Positions 35,758-45,525 are shown, counted from the stretch's first letter. The stretch: DNA of 64,000 nucleotides from Marinobacter panjinensis (GCF_005298175.1 NZ_SZYH01000001.1:3494274-3558273); one strand, 5' to 3'. The notes: generated by a model from the sequence alone, not told the origin. Made by a program: numbers and translations.

Positions 35758-38718
35758 TTACGACCCCTGGTTCTGGCTGATGGTGTTTCCGGCGTCCGGT
35801 TCGTAGGCGGGTAACCTCATGCGCACACGGGTTCCCCTGCCCAGGTCAGTATTTACCGGACTGTCCACCTGGATGTTGCCGTAGTGTTCTTCAATGATGC
35901 TGTACACCAGTGATAACCCAAGGCCGGTGCCCTTGTTGGGTGCCTTGGTGGTGTAAAAAGGCTCGAAGATATGGTCCAGCTGTTCTGTCGGAATGCCAGA
36001 CCCTTCATCGGTGACTTCGATAATAGCGGAGTAGCCGTCGAGGTTTCCACTTATGCGGACCGTTCCACCGACCGGTGAGGCGTCACGGGCATTGGCCAGC
36101 AGGTTGATAAAGACCTGAACAAGTCTCTGCTCGTCGCCAAGAATCAACAGGTTTTCGGGGCAGTCGTTCACATAGTGAACTCCCATGCTCTTGTCGCTGA
36201 GTGAGAGCAGGTTGATGGATTCGTCCACACAGCGGCGAATGGCCACCGGCTCATAGCGGTTGGCATGGGCATGGTTGCCGGTGCGGGCAAAATTCATCAG
36301 CGACTGGAGAATGGTGGAAATGCGCCGGGTCTGTTGCTGAATCTGGTCGGCGGTGGAAAGGATGTCGGGGTCATCCGTTTCCAGCTTCAGGTTCTGGGCC
36401 AGTGACGAGATGCCAGTGACCGGGTTGCCGATCTCGTGGGCGACACCTGCCGCCAACCGGCCCACGGACGCCAGCCGTTCGCTGTGCATTAACTCGTCTT
36501 CCAGCAGGCGGGTTTCGGTCTGGTCTTCCACCAGGATGATGCTGCCGCCCTCAGTGTGGTCAGGGCCACTCAATGCGGCCTTGTGAAGGTTCAGCCAGTG
36601 GGGCCGGCCTTTCAGGTCCAGCCTGTGTTTGTATCGATGCAGGTCCTCGCCACTGTTGAAGTCGTCCAGCAGCAGGTGCCAGTGCTCCGGCAATGCCATC
36701 AGGCGCGCACCCACGACGTCGTCAGCGGTAATGCCGGTGAGGGATTCCATGGCGTTGTTCCACATCAGGATTTCACCGTCTTCACCCACGGAACAGGCAG
36801 GGATAGGCAGGTTTTGAAGGGTTTGCCGGTAATGCCTGCGCAGGTTGTCCAGTTCGCCCGCCAGCCCCGTCAGGCGGTTCTGGTAGTCGCCGAGTGCCCG
36901 CTCCACGTAACGGATATCCTGGGCCGTGCCGCCACTCGCCATGGGTTTGTAACCAAGGTGCCGCTTGACCAGATCCCTTGCAACAGCAGGGCCCAGCAGG
37001 CCCGAAAGGTTCACCTCTACCCGGTCGCGAAGGCGCCTGAGCTGGTAGGGGCGATACTCGACATTGGGCAGCTTGAGCTGGGTCAGTGCCCGTTCCACTT
37101 CTCGCCCGGCAACGCCTAGTCCCAGGGGAACCGCCAGTTGCCGCACGAAATCGTCCGAGGATGTGGCCAGCAGCTCCCGGCGTTGGGGGCGGGAAAGTGC
37201 CCCGAGTGAGCAGGCTTCTGCAGCACCGGCTTCCTCAGCGGTGCTGGTGCTCAACACCGAGATCAGAGTAAACACGACAACGTTTACCGTCAGGCTGACA
37301 AACGTGAATATATGCCAGTTGCTGTAATCCGGAACCAGTGGTGCGCCAAGAAATTCCAGCAGGTTGGCCGTGTGGGAAAACGGCAGCACCAGGGTGACAA
37401 CCCAGATAAACAGGCCGCACACCAGGCCGGCGATCAGCCCGCGGCGGTTGCCTTCCGGCCAGTAGATGACGCCAAGCGCCCCCGGTAACAGCTGTAGCAT
37501 GCCCGATAATGAAATAGCGCCCAGAATGGACAGGTCCAGGTTCTTGCCCAGGGTTTCGTGAAACAGCAATGCCGCAAAGATGATGGCGGCAATCAGCAGG
37601 CGTTTTACCCATCTCAGCCAGTGGTAGATATCGCCCTGGTCTTTCGGCGTGCGAAGAGGCAGTACGGCATGGTTCAGCACCATGCCCGCCAGTGCCAGGG
37701 TGCTGACAATCATCAGCCCACTGGCGGCAGACAGCCCTGCAATGTACATCAGCAGTGTCAGTGCCGGGCTACCGAGCGCCTGGGCGATGCCAATGGCGTA
37801 GAAGTCAGGGCCGGTGGTGGCAGCCAGAGCCTGGCCGCCCCAGAGAATCAGTGGCACCGGCAGGCCCAGCAACAACAAGTAAAGCGGGAGGCCCCAGCTT
37901 GCCTTGGCCAGTGCCTTGGGCGACGGGTTCTCGCTGAAGGTCATATGGTACATGTGAGGAAGTACCAGGGCGCCGGCAAAGGACATCAGCATCAATGCCC
38001 GCCAGCTGCCGTCATCAATGCTCATGGTCATCGAGCTGACCGGTGTACTCTGGTCTGCCAGCCAGGTCTCCAGCCCGCCCATGCCGCCAAATACACCAAA
38101 CAGGATTACGCCGCCCAGGGTCAGCAGGGAAAACAGTTTGACCAGGGAGTCGAAAGCGATCGCTAGCACCAGGCCCTGGTGGTTTTCCGAACCCTGGCTG
38201 CGCCGTGTGCCGAACAGCATGGCGAACAACACCACGGTAATGCTGAACAGAATGCTGATCAGCCGGGGTGAGGTGTCTGGTGCCAACAGGCTGGCGGAGG
38301 TGGATACCGCCTGAATCTGCATGCTCAGCAGGGAGAGTATGGCAGCGCCGGAACAGATGGTGACCAGGGTGCCGGCCCACTGGCTGCGATAGCGGTAGGC
38401 AAACAGGTCGGCAAGGGACGTAAGCTGATAGGCGCGGCCAATCCTCATGACCGGGTTGAGCAGCACCGGTGCCAGCAGGAAGGCGCCGCTGATGCCCAGG
38501 TAATAGGCCAGGAAACCGAAGCCGGATTCCGCGGCCATGCCCACTGCGGCGTAGACCGCCCAGATGCCGGCATAGACCCCGAGGCTCAGTGTGTAGACCA
38601 GGGGGTGCCGGACCCAGCTGCGGGGCAGCACGCCCTTTTCGGTAATCCATGCGATGCCGAACAGCAGTATCAGATACAGAAGGCTGGCCAGTAACAGGCC
38701 CGGAGCGCTAAAACTCAT
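35758..38718 (-). CDS. cbrA: Histidine kinase with sodium/solute symporter domain, CbrA
   Basis: The 986-residue protein has an N-terminal SSS-type transporter domain with about 12-13 membrane helices (roughly residues 1-500). A linker follows, then a PAS domain (PIPACSVGEDGEILMWNNAM), a HisKA domain with the phospho-accepting histidine in AAGVAHEIGNPVTG, and an HATPase with DEGSGIP and GTGLGLSLVYSIIEE. This domain order defines CbrA. In P. putida the transporter part moves histidine. The ATG at 38718 overlaps the end of the small upstream gene by 11 bases (ATGAGTTTTAG), so translation is probably coupled; an ATG 13 codons earlier is less likely. Confidence 0.94.
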   Translation of the reverse strand: MSFSAPGLLLASLLYLILLFGIAWITEKGVLPRSWVRHPLVYTLSLGVYAGIWAVYAAVGMAAESGFGFLAYYLGISGAFLLAPVLLNPVMRIGRAYQLTSLADLFAYRYRSQWAGTLVTICSGAAILSLLSMQIQAVSTSASLLAPDTSPRLISILFSITVVLFAMLFGTRRSQGSENHQGLVLAIAFDSLVKLFSLLTLGGVILFGVFGGMGGLETWLADQSTPVSSMTMSIDDGSWRALMLMSFAGALVLPHMYHMTFSENPSPKALAKASWGLPLYLLLLGLPVPLILWGGQALAATTGPDFYAIGIAQALGSPALTLLMYIAGLSAASGLMIVSTLALAGMVLNHAVLPLRTPKDQGDIYHWLRWVKRLLIAAIIFAALLFHETLGKNLDLSILGAISLSGMLQLLPGALGVIYWPEGNRRGLIAGLVCGLFIWVVTLVLPFSHTANLLEFLGAPLVPDYSNWHIFTFVSLTVNVVVFTLISVLSTSTAEEAGAAEACSLGALSRPQRRELLATSSDDFVRQLAVPLGLGVAGREVERALTQLKLPNVEYRPYQLRRLRDRVEVNLSGLLGPAVARDLVKRHLGYKPMASGGTAQDIRYVERALGDYQNRLTGLAGELDNLRRHYRQTLQNLPIPACSVGEDGEILMWNNAMESLTGITADDVVGARLMALPEHWHLLLDDFNSGEDLHRYKHRLDLKGRPHWLNLHKAALSGPDHTEGGSIILVEDQTETRLLEDELMHSERLASVGRLAAGVAHEIGNPVTGISSLAQNLKLETDDPDILSTADQIQQQTRRISTILQSLMNFARTGNHAHANRYEPVAIRRCVDESINLLSLSDKSMGVHYVNDCPENLLILGDEQRLVQVFINLLANARDASPVGGTVRISGNLDGYSAIIEVTDEGSGIPTEQLDHIFEPFYTTKAPNKGTGLGLSLVYSIIEEHYGNIQVDSPVNTDLGRGTRVRMRLPAYEPDAGNTISQNQGS

Positions 38719-38884
38719 TTGGATCCCGGCGCCATTCCAGCCAGAAGCCAATGGCAATCAGGCCAGCCCAGATGACATATGGGCTGTACCAGGCATTCTC
38801 TGGTGATGCCCACCAGTCAAGAATGTTGGGCGAGAATATGTAGATGGCCAGAACCAGAAGGAAGACCAGACGGTAGATATACAT
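38708..38884 (-). CDS. Small membrane protein upstream of cbrA (CbrX-like)
   Basis: A protein of 58 residues from the ATG at 38884 (64 from a GTG at 38902) with two membrane segments, YRLVFLLVLAIYIFSPNI and YVIWAGLIAIGFWLEWRR. Its stop codon overlaps the cbrA start by 11 bases. Pseudomonas has a small membrane gene in the same place, described as cbrX and translationally coupled to cbrA; position, size and hydrophobicity agree here. No clear ribosome binding site decides the start. Function unknown beyond the likely coupling. Confidence 0.75.
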   Translation of the reverse strand: MYIYRLVFLLVLAIYIFSPNILDWWASPENAWYSPYVIWAGLIAIGFWLEWRRDPNEF

Positions 38885-38934
38885 CAGGCATGATATCCGC
38901 ACTGTCGTTTGTGAGAAGCTTTATAACATGTCGT

Positions 38935-39807
38935 TCACCGGACTGTCAGGTGAATCCGCTCCGGAGCCCAGTTGGCTGCAGCCCGGTCGAGCAGGGTATC
39001 GATGTCTGCTGCTCCCGACAACGAACTGAGGTCCTGGCCCAGGGCAGCAAGGGCCTGTTCAAGGTTTTGTTTCGCTATCCTGTCATTCAGTGCCGGTGCG
39101 TGGTTCTGTTTGCTGAGCTTCTGCCCCTCGGCATTGAGGATGACCGGAATGTGCATCCAGTGGGGTGGGCGAGCGCCCAGGGCATGGTAAATCTGCTGTT
39201 GCTGAGCCGTCATATCCAGCAAATCGGACCCTCTGACCACATGGGTGATGCCCTGGTCAATATCGTCGGCAACCACGGCCAGTTGGTAGGCATAAAATCC
39301 TTCCTTGCGGAGGATAACCGGGTCATCCAGTTCGGCTTGTACCTGTTGAGTCTGTGGGCCAAGCAATTGATCGTGCCACTCGCTGTGTTCGTCGTGAAGC
39401 GCAAAGCGCACAGCAAAGGGACGTTCGCCAGGGTCGGCATGGCCTTCACGGCAGCGCTCCGGGTGCCGGCCGCCATGCTCCCTGAGTTGCTTGCGGGAGC
39501 AGGCGCAGCGGTAGGCCAGCCTCTGTGCCAGCAGCTGGTCGACCAGTTTTTGGTAGTGAGGATGGCGTTCAGACTGAAAACGTACTGGCTCATCGGAATG
39601 CAGGCCGTGGGCCTCCAGGCTCGCCAGGATCTGCTGTGTGGCTTCCGGGGATTCCCGCAGGGGGTCGAGGTCCTCAATCCTGACCAGCCAGGTGCCACCA
39701 CGACTGCGGGCTTCCAGGAAACTGGCCACGGCGGTAACCAGCGAGCCAAAATGAAGTGGGCCGGTAGGAGAGGGCGCAAAGCGGCCCCGGTAACGGGATT
39801 CAGTCAT
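38935..39807 (-). CDS. gluQRS: Glutamyl-Q tRNA(Asp) synthetase
   Basis: GluQRS is a truncated glutamyl-tRNA synthetase that attaches glutamate to queuosine at the wobble base of tRNA-Asp. The 290-residue product has the catalytic domain only: GRFAPSPTGPLHFGSLVTAV (HIGH-like), a zinc site with CACSRKQLREHGGRHPERC, and KLSKQNHAPALND, the KMSKS-like loop. There is no anticodon-binding domain, which separates it from GltX. It lies 53 bases after dksA, as in E. coli and Pseudomonas. Confidence 0.95.
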   Translation of the reverse strand: MTESRYRGRFAPSPTGPLHFGSLVTAVASFLEARSRGGTWLVRIEDLDPLRESPEATQQILASLEAHGLHSDEPVRFQSERHPHYQKLVDQLLAQRLAYRCACSRKQLREHGGRHPERCREGHADPGERPFAVRFALHDEHSEWHDQLLGPQTQQVQAELDDPVILRKEGFYAYQLAVVADDIDQGITHVVRGSDLLDMTAQQQQIYHALGARPPHWMHIPVILNAEGQKLSKQNHAPALNDRIAKQNLEQALAALGQDLSSLSGAADIDTLLDRAAANWAPERIHLTVR

Positions 39808-39860
39808 GATAGGTGATGACTGGCCCCGGTTCGGGGGCCAGCGTACTCAGGACACGGGCA

Positions 39861-40301
39861 TTAAATGCCAGTCTGGCGCTCGCGGATTTCGGCCAGGGTC
39901 TTGCAGTCGATGCACAGTGTCGCCGTGGGACGTGCCTCAAGGCGACGGATACCGATTTCAACCCCACACTGGTCGCAGAAGCCGTAGTCGTCCTTGTCGA
40001 TGCGATCGATGGTCTGGTCAATCTTCTTGATCAGTTTGCGTTCGCGATCACGGGTGCGCAGCTCCAGGCTGAATTCCTCTTCCTGGGTTGCGCGGTCGCT
40101 GGGATCCGCGTAATTTGCGGCGTCTTCCTGCATATGGTGCATTGTGCGATCCACTTCTTCCATCAGCTCCTGCTTCCATTGCAGAAGCAGTTGCTTGAAG
40201 TGCTCGAGCATGTCAGCACTCATGTACTCTTCACCCTTTTTAGTTTCATAGGGGGTGAAGTTGGTAATACGTTCGCGTGGTTGTGCTGCAGTATTTGCCA
40301 T
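39861..40301 (-). CDS. dksA: RNA polymerase-binding transcription factor DksA
   Basis: DksA enters the secondary channel of RNA polymerase and, with ppGpp, represses rRNA promoters and activates amino acid genes. The 146-residue product has the coiled-coil with the acidic tip (NYADPSDRATQEEEFSLELR) and the four-cysteine zinc finger GFCDQCGVEIGIRRLEARPT ... CIDCK. It is therefore the zinc-type DksA. It heads the dksA-gluQRS run. With spoT and an rrn operon in the same window, three parts of stringent control are present. Confidence 0.97.
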   Translation of the reverse strand: MANTAAQPRERITNFTPYETKKGEEYMSADMLEHFKQLLLQWKQELMEEVDRTMHHMQEDAANYADPSDRATQEEEFSLELRTRDRERKLIKKIDQTIDRIDKDDYGFCDQCGVEIGIRRLEARPTATLCIDCKTLAEIRERQTGI

Positions 40302-40420
40302 TGAATACGGCCTCTTATAATCCTGAAAAGCACTCGCCCTGAAACGGGAATTTGCGGAAAATAGCAGATTAGTCTCAGGGGCGCCAGCCTTGTAACAACA
40401 ACTTTAGCATGGAGTCATCA

Positions 40421-41149
40421 ATGAAGTTACCCGCTCCGCTGGTCGAAGGCAGGCTAATTCGCCGCTATAAACGTTTCCTTGCCGACGTATTGTTGCCGGA
40501 TGGCAATGAAGTAATCGCTCACTGCCCCAACACCGGCTCCATGCTGGGTTGTCAGCCGGCGGATGCGCGGGTCTGGCTGAGCACCAGTGACAACCCGAAG
40601 CGCAAGCTGAAGTACACCTGGGAGCTGGTTGAAACCGCACCGGATCAGGTGGCCTGTATCAATACCGCACGGCCCAATAACCAGGCCCGGGAAGCGATCG
40701 AGCAGGGCACGGTGCCGGAATTGTCGGGCTACGGGCATTGCAAGGCAGAAGTACGTTACGGTGCCGAGAAAAGCCGGATTGATCTACACCTGTCCGGCCA
40801 CCCAAGCCTTGCCGACGCCTGGGTAGAGGTGAAGAACGTGACCCTGTGCGAGGAAGGCCGGGGTTATTTTCCGGATGCGGTAACGACGCGGGGTCAGAAA
40901 CATTTACGGGAACTGATGACTCAGGCCCGCGCCGGAGAAAGGGCGGTGCTGTTTTTTGTGGTCAACCATACCGGTATAAGCAGCGTACGGCCTGCGGATC
41001 ATATCGACCGGGCCTACGGTGAGCTGTTGCGTGAAGCAGATGTCGCCGGCGTTGAACTGTTGGCTTACAGGGCGGCGTTGTCGGGTCCGGAGGGGCCGGA
41101 CGGGGACGTATCGCTGGTCGAATCAGTGCCGGTCATACTGGAAGCCTGA
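40421..41149 (+). CDS. sfsA: SfsA family DNA/RNA nuclease-like protein
   Basis: The 242-residue product has the SfsA pattern: [32 protein letters not shown], a WVEVKNVTL nuclease-like core and [18 protein letters not shown]. SfsA was named for its effect on sugar fermentation in E. coli; its fold resembles PD-(D/E)XK nucleases and its exact role is unclear. The ATG at 40421 has GGAG six bases upstream; an ATG four codons earlier has none. Its 3' end overlaps the convergent Rieske gene by 17 bases. Confidence 0.94.
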   Translation: MKLPAPLVEGRLIRRYKRFLADVLLPDGNEVIAHCPNTGSMLGCQPADARVWLSTSDNPKRKLKYTWELVETAPDQVACINTARPNNQAREAIEQGTVPELSGYGHCKAEVRYGAEKSRIDLHLSGHPSLADAWVEVKNVTLCEEGRGYFPDAVTTRGQKHLRELMTQARAGERAVLFFVVNHTGISSVRPADHIDRAYGELLREADVAGVELLAYRAALSGPEGPDGDVSLVESVPVILEA

Positions 41150-41492
41150 CCAGAACTGCGCCGTTGTCTTCCGTTACCTCCAGTGAGGTCAGGGTATCGC
41201 CCTGGCAGGGACCGGCAATGCACTGGCCATTCTCGGGAATGAACAGTGCTGCGTGATTGGCGCACTGGATAAAGCAATTGTCCGGGTCCATGAACCGGCC
41301 GGGCATCCAGTTCAGCTCGATCCCCAGGTGAGGGCAGCGGTTCAGGTAGGCGTAGAGCCGGCCTTCCCGTTCGAAGACAAAGCCGGTTTGTTCATCCCGC
41401 CCGCCGGTGCCATCACTCAGGGAAAATTCTACGAACTGACCTCCGGCAAGGTCACCGCGTTGACAGACTGTCTGCCGGTGGTTCGTGTTCAT
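41133..41492 (-). CDS. Rieske [2Fe-2S] domain protein
   Basis: The 119-residue protein is a single Rieske domain. Its cluster ligands are visible in CPHLG (Cys-x-His) and CANHAALF (Cys-x2-His). It lacks a signal or membrane helix, so it is a soluble ferredoxin-like protein of the kind that feeds electrons to oxygenases, though no oxygenase is nearby. Its ATG overlaps the stop of the upstream kinase-fusion gene by four bases (ATGA), so the two are co-translated. Confidence 0.88.
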   Translation of the reverse strand: MNTNHRQTVCQRGDLAGGQFVEFSLSDGTGGRDEQTGFVFEREGRLYAYLNRCPHLGIELNWMPGRFMDPDNCFIQCANHAALFIPENGQCIAGPCQGDTLTSLEVTEDNGAVLVRLPV

Positions 41493-43066
41493 GCGCCGGG
41501 CAGGCCGAAATGCTGGCGGATTCGGTCTGCAACGGCTTCGGCCACGTGTTCCTGGTCAGTGTGCAGGTGGATGGTGTGAGTCTTTTCTTCGGTGGTCAGT
41601 GGCTCAAACCAGGTTTCCTGCACCTCAAGAAGTTCCTCGGTGGCCTCGGACGCGTCGCCGGCGCGGTTGCGGATCCATTCCCGGCGGCTTTCCAGTGGCG
41701 CCTCACAGTGAATCAGCGCGAATGGCATGCCCCGGCTTTCGGCGACGTCAGCCAGCATTTCCCGTTCGGCCTGTTTCAGACAGGCCGCGTCCACGATGAC
41801 CGGCATGCCACTTGTCAGCAGTTTGCCAGCAAGATCCGCCAGGCGCTGGTAGGTACGATGGTTGGCCTCTTCGGTATACAGGTTTTCCCCCGTGGGCGAC
41901 TTGCTCTGATCCAGCGGCCCCAGCCCGAAAAGCCGCTTACGCTCGACATCGGAGCGCAACCGGATCAAACCCAGTTCGGCAGCCATGGAGCTGCTGACCA
42001 GGGATTTGCCGCTGGCGGACAGCCCCGTGGTGGCCAACAGGTAAGGGTTGGGAATGGTGCTGTAATCTTCCGCCAGTTGGGCGTAATCGCGGTACTTCTG
42101 CATCAGGCCTTCTTTGTCAGCCTCGGTCAGCGACGGATTGCCCATGGTAAACAGTGCAATCTTGGCCCGCACCATGGCGCGATAGGCCTTGTAAAGTGGT
42201 AACAGGGGCAAGGCATCGAAATCGCCCCTATATTCCAGGTAGGTGTTCAATACCAGGTTGGCCAGCTCCGGCTCGCGGCGGGATTCCAGGTCCATCAACA
42301 GGAAGGCCAGATCGTTGATGACGTCGATCCAGCGAAAAGGCTCGCTGAACTCGATGCAGTCGAATACCGTGACTTCACCCTCATACACGGTGATATTCGC
42401 CAGGTGCAGGTCGCCGTGGCATTCGCGGACAAAACCACCATCGTAGCGCTTGGCAATCAGGGCAGACTGGCGTTCGAAGGTAGTACGGGTCCATTGCTCC
42501 AGATTGTCCAGTTGCCGTAGCAGCGCTTCGTCGTCAATCATCGGACGGATCTGGTCAAAGTTTTCCTGCATGCCGGCATAGACCGCGTCCGGCGTACCCA
42601 GTGGCTTGCCTGGGCTGACCGGTGGCTGCTTGCCGTGGAAGTCCGCCACCTGACGTGCCAGGCCGGTGAGCAGGTCAGCGGAGAGTTTGCTGTTTTCCTG
42701 CCGCACGTCGAACAGGTCGTTCTGGTCGAACTGGCGCATGCGAATGGCGTACTCGAACGCCTCGCCCTGGCCGCCCAGCTCAGGTGCTTCTGCCGAGCCG
42801 GTAATGGGCAGAACGTCGAGGTAAAGGTTCTCGGCAAGGCGGCGGTTCAACCGAAGCTCTTCTTCGCAGAAGCGTTTGCGACGCTCCAGGGTCGAGAAAT
42901 CCAGAAATCCGAAATCCATGGGTTTCTTGATCTTGTAGGCGAAGTCGCCCGTCAGGATTACCCAGGAGATATGCGTCTCGAGAACCTGAAATTCTTTCAC
43001 CGGGTGGTCATACAGCGCCGGATCCTGCAGTGCCAGAATCAGGTTGTCGGATGTTGCATCGCTCAC
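41489..43066 (-). CDS. APH-like and P-loop kinase two-domain protein
   Basis: The 525-residue protein joins an aminoglycoside phosphotransferase-like domain (residues about 20-330) and a zeta-toxin-like P-loop kinase (about 345-520). The first has the Brenner-type catalytic loop RECHGDLHLANITVYEGEVT and the metal motif FDCIEF. The second has TGLSASGKSLVSSSMAAELG as Walker A and a D-containing VIVDAACLKQAERE. Such proteins are often annotated bifunctional aminoglycoside phosphotransferase/ATP-binding protein; their substrates are not known and resistance should not be assumed. The GTG at 43066 is chosen for its strong site AAGGAGAGAGCC; an ATG 17 codons earlier has none. Confidence 0.85.
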   Translation of the reverse strand: MSDATSDNLILALQDPALYDHPVKEFQVLETHISWVILTGDFAYKIKKPMDFGFLDFSTLERRKRFCEEELRLNRRLAENLYLDVLPITGSAEAPELGGQGEAFEYAIRMRQFDQNDLFDVRQENSKLSADLLTGLARQVADFHGKQPPVSPGKPLGTPDAVYAGMQENFDQIRPMIDDEALLRQLDNLEQWTRTTFERQSALIAKRYDGGFVRECHGDLHLANITVYEGEVTVFDCIEFSEPFRWIDVINDLAFLLMDLESRREPELANLVLNTYLEYRGDFDALPLLPLYKAYRAMVRAKIALFTMGNPSLTEADKEGLMQKYRDYAQLAEDYSTIPNPYLLATTGLSASGKSLVSSSMAAELGLIRLRSDVERKRLFGLGPLDQSKSPTGENLYTEEANHRTYQRLADLAGKLLTSGMPVIVDAACLKQAEREMLADVAESRGMPFALIHCEAPLESRREWIRNRAGDASEATEELLEVQETWFEPLTTEEKTHTIHLHTDQEHVAEAVADRIRQHFGLPGA

Positions 43067-43176
43067 GGCTCTCTCCTTGGGTTCCTTGAACTCGTTGATT
43101 TTTAATGCGCCTATCATAACGGGCAGATTACAGAAATAACATACGGAGGGCCTGCCTCACCGATGCCCCGATTCGT

Positions 43177-43182
43177 TATAAT
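43177..43182 (+). promoter_or_regulatory. Possible -10 element giving a leaderless mrcB transcript
   Basis: TATAAT ends six bases before the mrcB ATG. With normal spacing the transcript would begin at or next to the start codon. The -35 is poor, so the call is tentative. Confidence 0.35.
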
Positions 43183-43188
43183 CCCGCC

Positions 43189-45525
43189 ATGAAAAAATCT
43201 GCCTCTCCCAGAAAATCCCCGAAAAAGAACAGTCGCAAAGGCAAAAGCACCCGCAAGCCCTGGTTCTGGCGGCTGTTTCTCCGTGTTTTTTTTATCGGCG
43301 TGGTATTACTCGCTGGCTGGATGGTCTATCTCGATGCCGTAGTGACCTCCCGTTTTGAGGGCCGCCGCTTTGAGGTGCCGTCCCGGGTCTATGCCAGGCC
43401 GCTTGAACTCTACGATGGTGCCAGTGTCAGCTCCGGAGCTCTTCAGCGGGAACTTGAGCTGTCGGGCTACCGCGCCGGTGATGGCAGCAACGCGGGCACT
43501 TATCGCCGCAGTGGCGGGCACTTTGTGATCAGTACCCGTGGCTTTCTGTTCACGGACGGACTGGAGCCGCGCCGGCGACTGTCACTGACGATCTACGGTG
43601 ACAGGGTACAGGACTTCAGGGTGCTGTCGGGTGACAGTTCACCCATTGTCCGCCTGGAGCCCGCCCAGATCGGGGGCATCTATCCGGCCCACAAAGAGGA
43701 CCGGGTACTGGTTCAGCTTGAAGACGTCCCGGTACTTTTCACCGATACCTTATTGGCGGTGGAAGACCGTAACTTCCGGGATCACTACGGCATTGCTCCG
43801 CTGTCCATTGCCCGGGCGATGTTGGCCAACATCCGGGCAGGCCGGATTGTGCAGGGGGGCAGTACACTGACCCAGCAACTGGTGAAAAACTTCTTCCTGA
43901 CCCGTGACCAGACACTGCTGCGCAAGGGCAACGAAGCATTGATGTCGGTTCTGCTGGAGCTGCATTACGAGAAAGACGACATTCTGGAAACCTACCTCAA
44001 CGAGGTTTATCTGGGGCAGGCAGGCACCCGTGCCATTCACGGTTTTGGTCTGGCAAGCCAGTTTTACTTCGGTGAATCCATCCGGGAAATCGAGCCCCAC
44101 CAGGTCGCACTGCTGGTGGGCATGGTCAAAGGACCGAGTTACTACAATCCCCGGCGCCGTCCCGAGCAGGCCCTTTCCCGTCGTAATCTCGTACTCGATG
44201 TGATGGCCGAAACCGGGCTGATCAGTGAGGAGGATGCCGCAAAAGCCCGTGCGCAGCCGCTAGGAGTGACTGATCGGGCCTCCTATTCGGAAAACCGTTA
44301 CCCGGCCTACATCGACCTGGTGCGTCGCCACCTTGCCAGGGACTACAAGCAGGAAGACCTGCAAAGTGAAGGCTTGCGCATTTTCACCACCCTGGACCCG
44401 GCCATCCAGTACGCCGCCGAGTTTTCCGTCAGGGATATGCTTTCCCGCATGGACGGAGGTTCCGACACCAATTCCGACACCAAGCTGGAGGCCGCGTTGG
44501 TGGTCACCTCCCGTGACAGCGGCGAGGTACTGGCACTCGTGGGCGGTCGCGACCCGCAGTACGCCGGCTTCAACCGTGCGCTGGATGCCCACCGCCCGAT
44601 AGGTTCGCTGATCAAGCCGTTCACCTACTTGACAGCACTTCAGCAACCGGAGCGCTACACTCTGATTACCCCCGTGGAAGACAAGGGCTTTTCCCTGGTG
44701 TTCGACGACGGCCGACGCTGGGAGCCAAAGAACTATGACGGTGAAGAGCGAGGGCTGGTGCCCCTGCACGAAGCCTTGTCACGCTCGTACAACTTCCCGG
44801 CCGTCCGGGTGGGGCTCGACGTGGGAATCGATGCGGTGAAGTCCACGCTCCAGGGCTTCGGAGTGACCAGCGGTATATCCGAGTACCCTTCCATGTTGCT
44901 GGGCTCCGTGGCCATGACACCGGTCACCGTGGCCCAGATCTATCAGGGTTTGGCGACGTCCGGATTCAACACGCCACTGAGAACCATCCGGCAGGTAACC
45001 GATGCGGACGGTGAAGCTCTTTCACGCTATCGCCTGAAGGTGGATCAGGTGGCTGACCCGGCAGCCGTTCACCTCGTGCAGTACGTGATGCAGGAAACCA
45101 TGCAAGAGGGCACGGGGCGCTCCGCGTACCGCACTGTGCCCAGGGAACTCTCGCTTGCAGGCAAGACCGGAACCACCGATGATGGCCGCGATTCCTGGTT
45201 TGCCGGTTTCAGCGGGGATCTGCTGGCGGTTAGCTGGGTCGGCCGTGACGACAACGGGCCCACATCTTTGACCGGTGCCACCGGGGCGTTGCCGGTTTGG
45301 TCCCGGTTCATGAGTCAGGTACCCCAGCACGGATTCTCGCCGGTAGTGCCGGATGGTGTGGAGTACCACTGGGTGAATCCGGCGGAAGGCGCCCTGACTG
45401 ACGAACACTGTGAAAATGCACGCCTTGTGCCGTTCATAACCGGCAGCGAACCCGAGGTAGAGGTTTCCTGCGGCGGTAATATAGAACGGCGTATACGGGG
45501 CTGGTTTGAAGGACTTTTCCAATGA
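43189..45525 (+). CDS. mrcB: Penicillin-binding protein 1B (class A)
   Basis: PBP1b polymerises and cross-links peptidoglycan. The 778-residue protein has a basic cytoplasmic tail, one membrane helix (about 27-48), a UB2H-type region (about 60-155), the glycosyltransferase domain with catalytic E192 (LLAVEDRNFRDHYG) and GGSTLTQQLVKNFFL, and the transpeptidase domain with S473-x2-K476 (GSLIKPF), S533-Y-N535 and a KTGTT box. It has no recognisable ribosome binding site. The lipoprotein gene downstream overlaps its stop by four bases and probably encodes its activator. Confidence 0.96.
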   Translation: MKKSASPRKSPKKNSRKGKSTRKPWFWRLFLRVFFIGVVLLAGWMVYLDAVVTSRFEGRRFEVPSRVYARPLELYDGASVSSGALQRELELSGYRAGDGSNAGTYRRSGGHFVISTRGFLFTDGLEPRRRLSLTIYGDRVQDFRVLSGDSSPIVRLEPAQIGGIYPAHKEDRVLVQLEDVPVLFTDTLLAVEDRNFRDHYGIAPLSIARAMLANIRAGRIVQGGSTLTQQLVKNFFLTRDQTLLRKGNEALMSVLLELHYEKDDILETYLNEVYLGQAGTRAIHGFGLASQFYFGESIREIEPHQVALLVGMVKGPSYYNPRRRPEQALSRRNLVLDVMAETGLISEEDAAKARAQPLGVTDRASYSENRYPAYIDLVRRHLARDYKQEDLQSEGLRIFTTLDPAIQYAAEFSVRDMLSRMDGGSDTNSDTKLEAALVVTSRDSGEVLALVGGRDPQYAGFNRALDAHRPIGSLIKPFTYLTALQQPERYTLITPVEDKGFSLVFDDGRRWEPKNYDGEERGLVPLHEALSRSYNFPAVRVGLDVGIDAVKSTLQGFGVTSGISEYPSMLLGSVAMTPVTVAQIYQGLATSGFNTPLRTIRQVTDADGEALSRYRLKVDQVADPAAVHLVQYVMQETMQEGTGRSAYRTVPRELSLAGKTGTTDDGRDSWFAGFSGDLLAVSWVGRDDNGPTSLTGATGALPVWSRFMSQVPQHGFSPVVPDGVEYHWVNPAEGALTDEHCENARLVPFITGSEPEVEVSCGGNIERRIRGWFEGLFQ

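Noticed and set aside
41489..43066. Aminoglycoside resistance gene
   Set aside because: The N-terminal fold is APH-like, but it is fused to a second kinase and sits among housekeeping genes with no mobile element; resistance is not supported.
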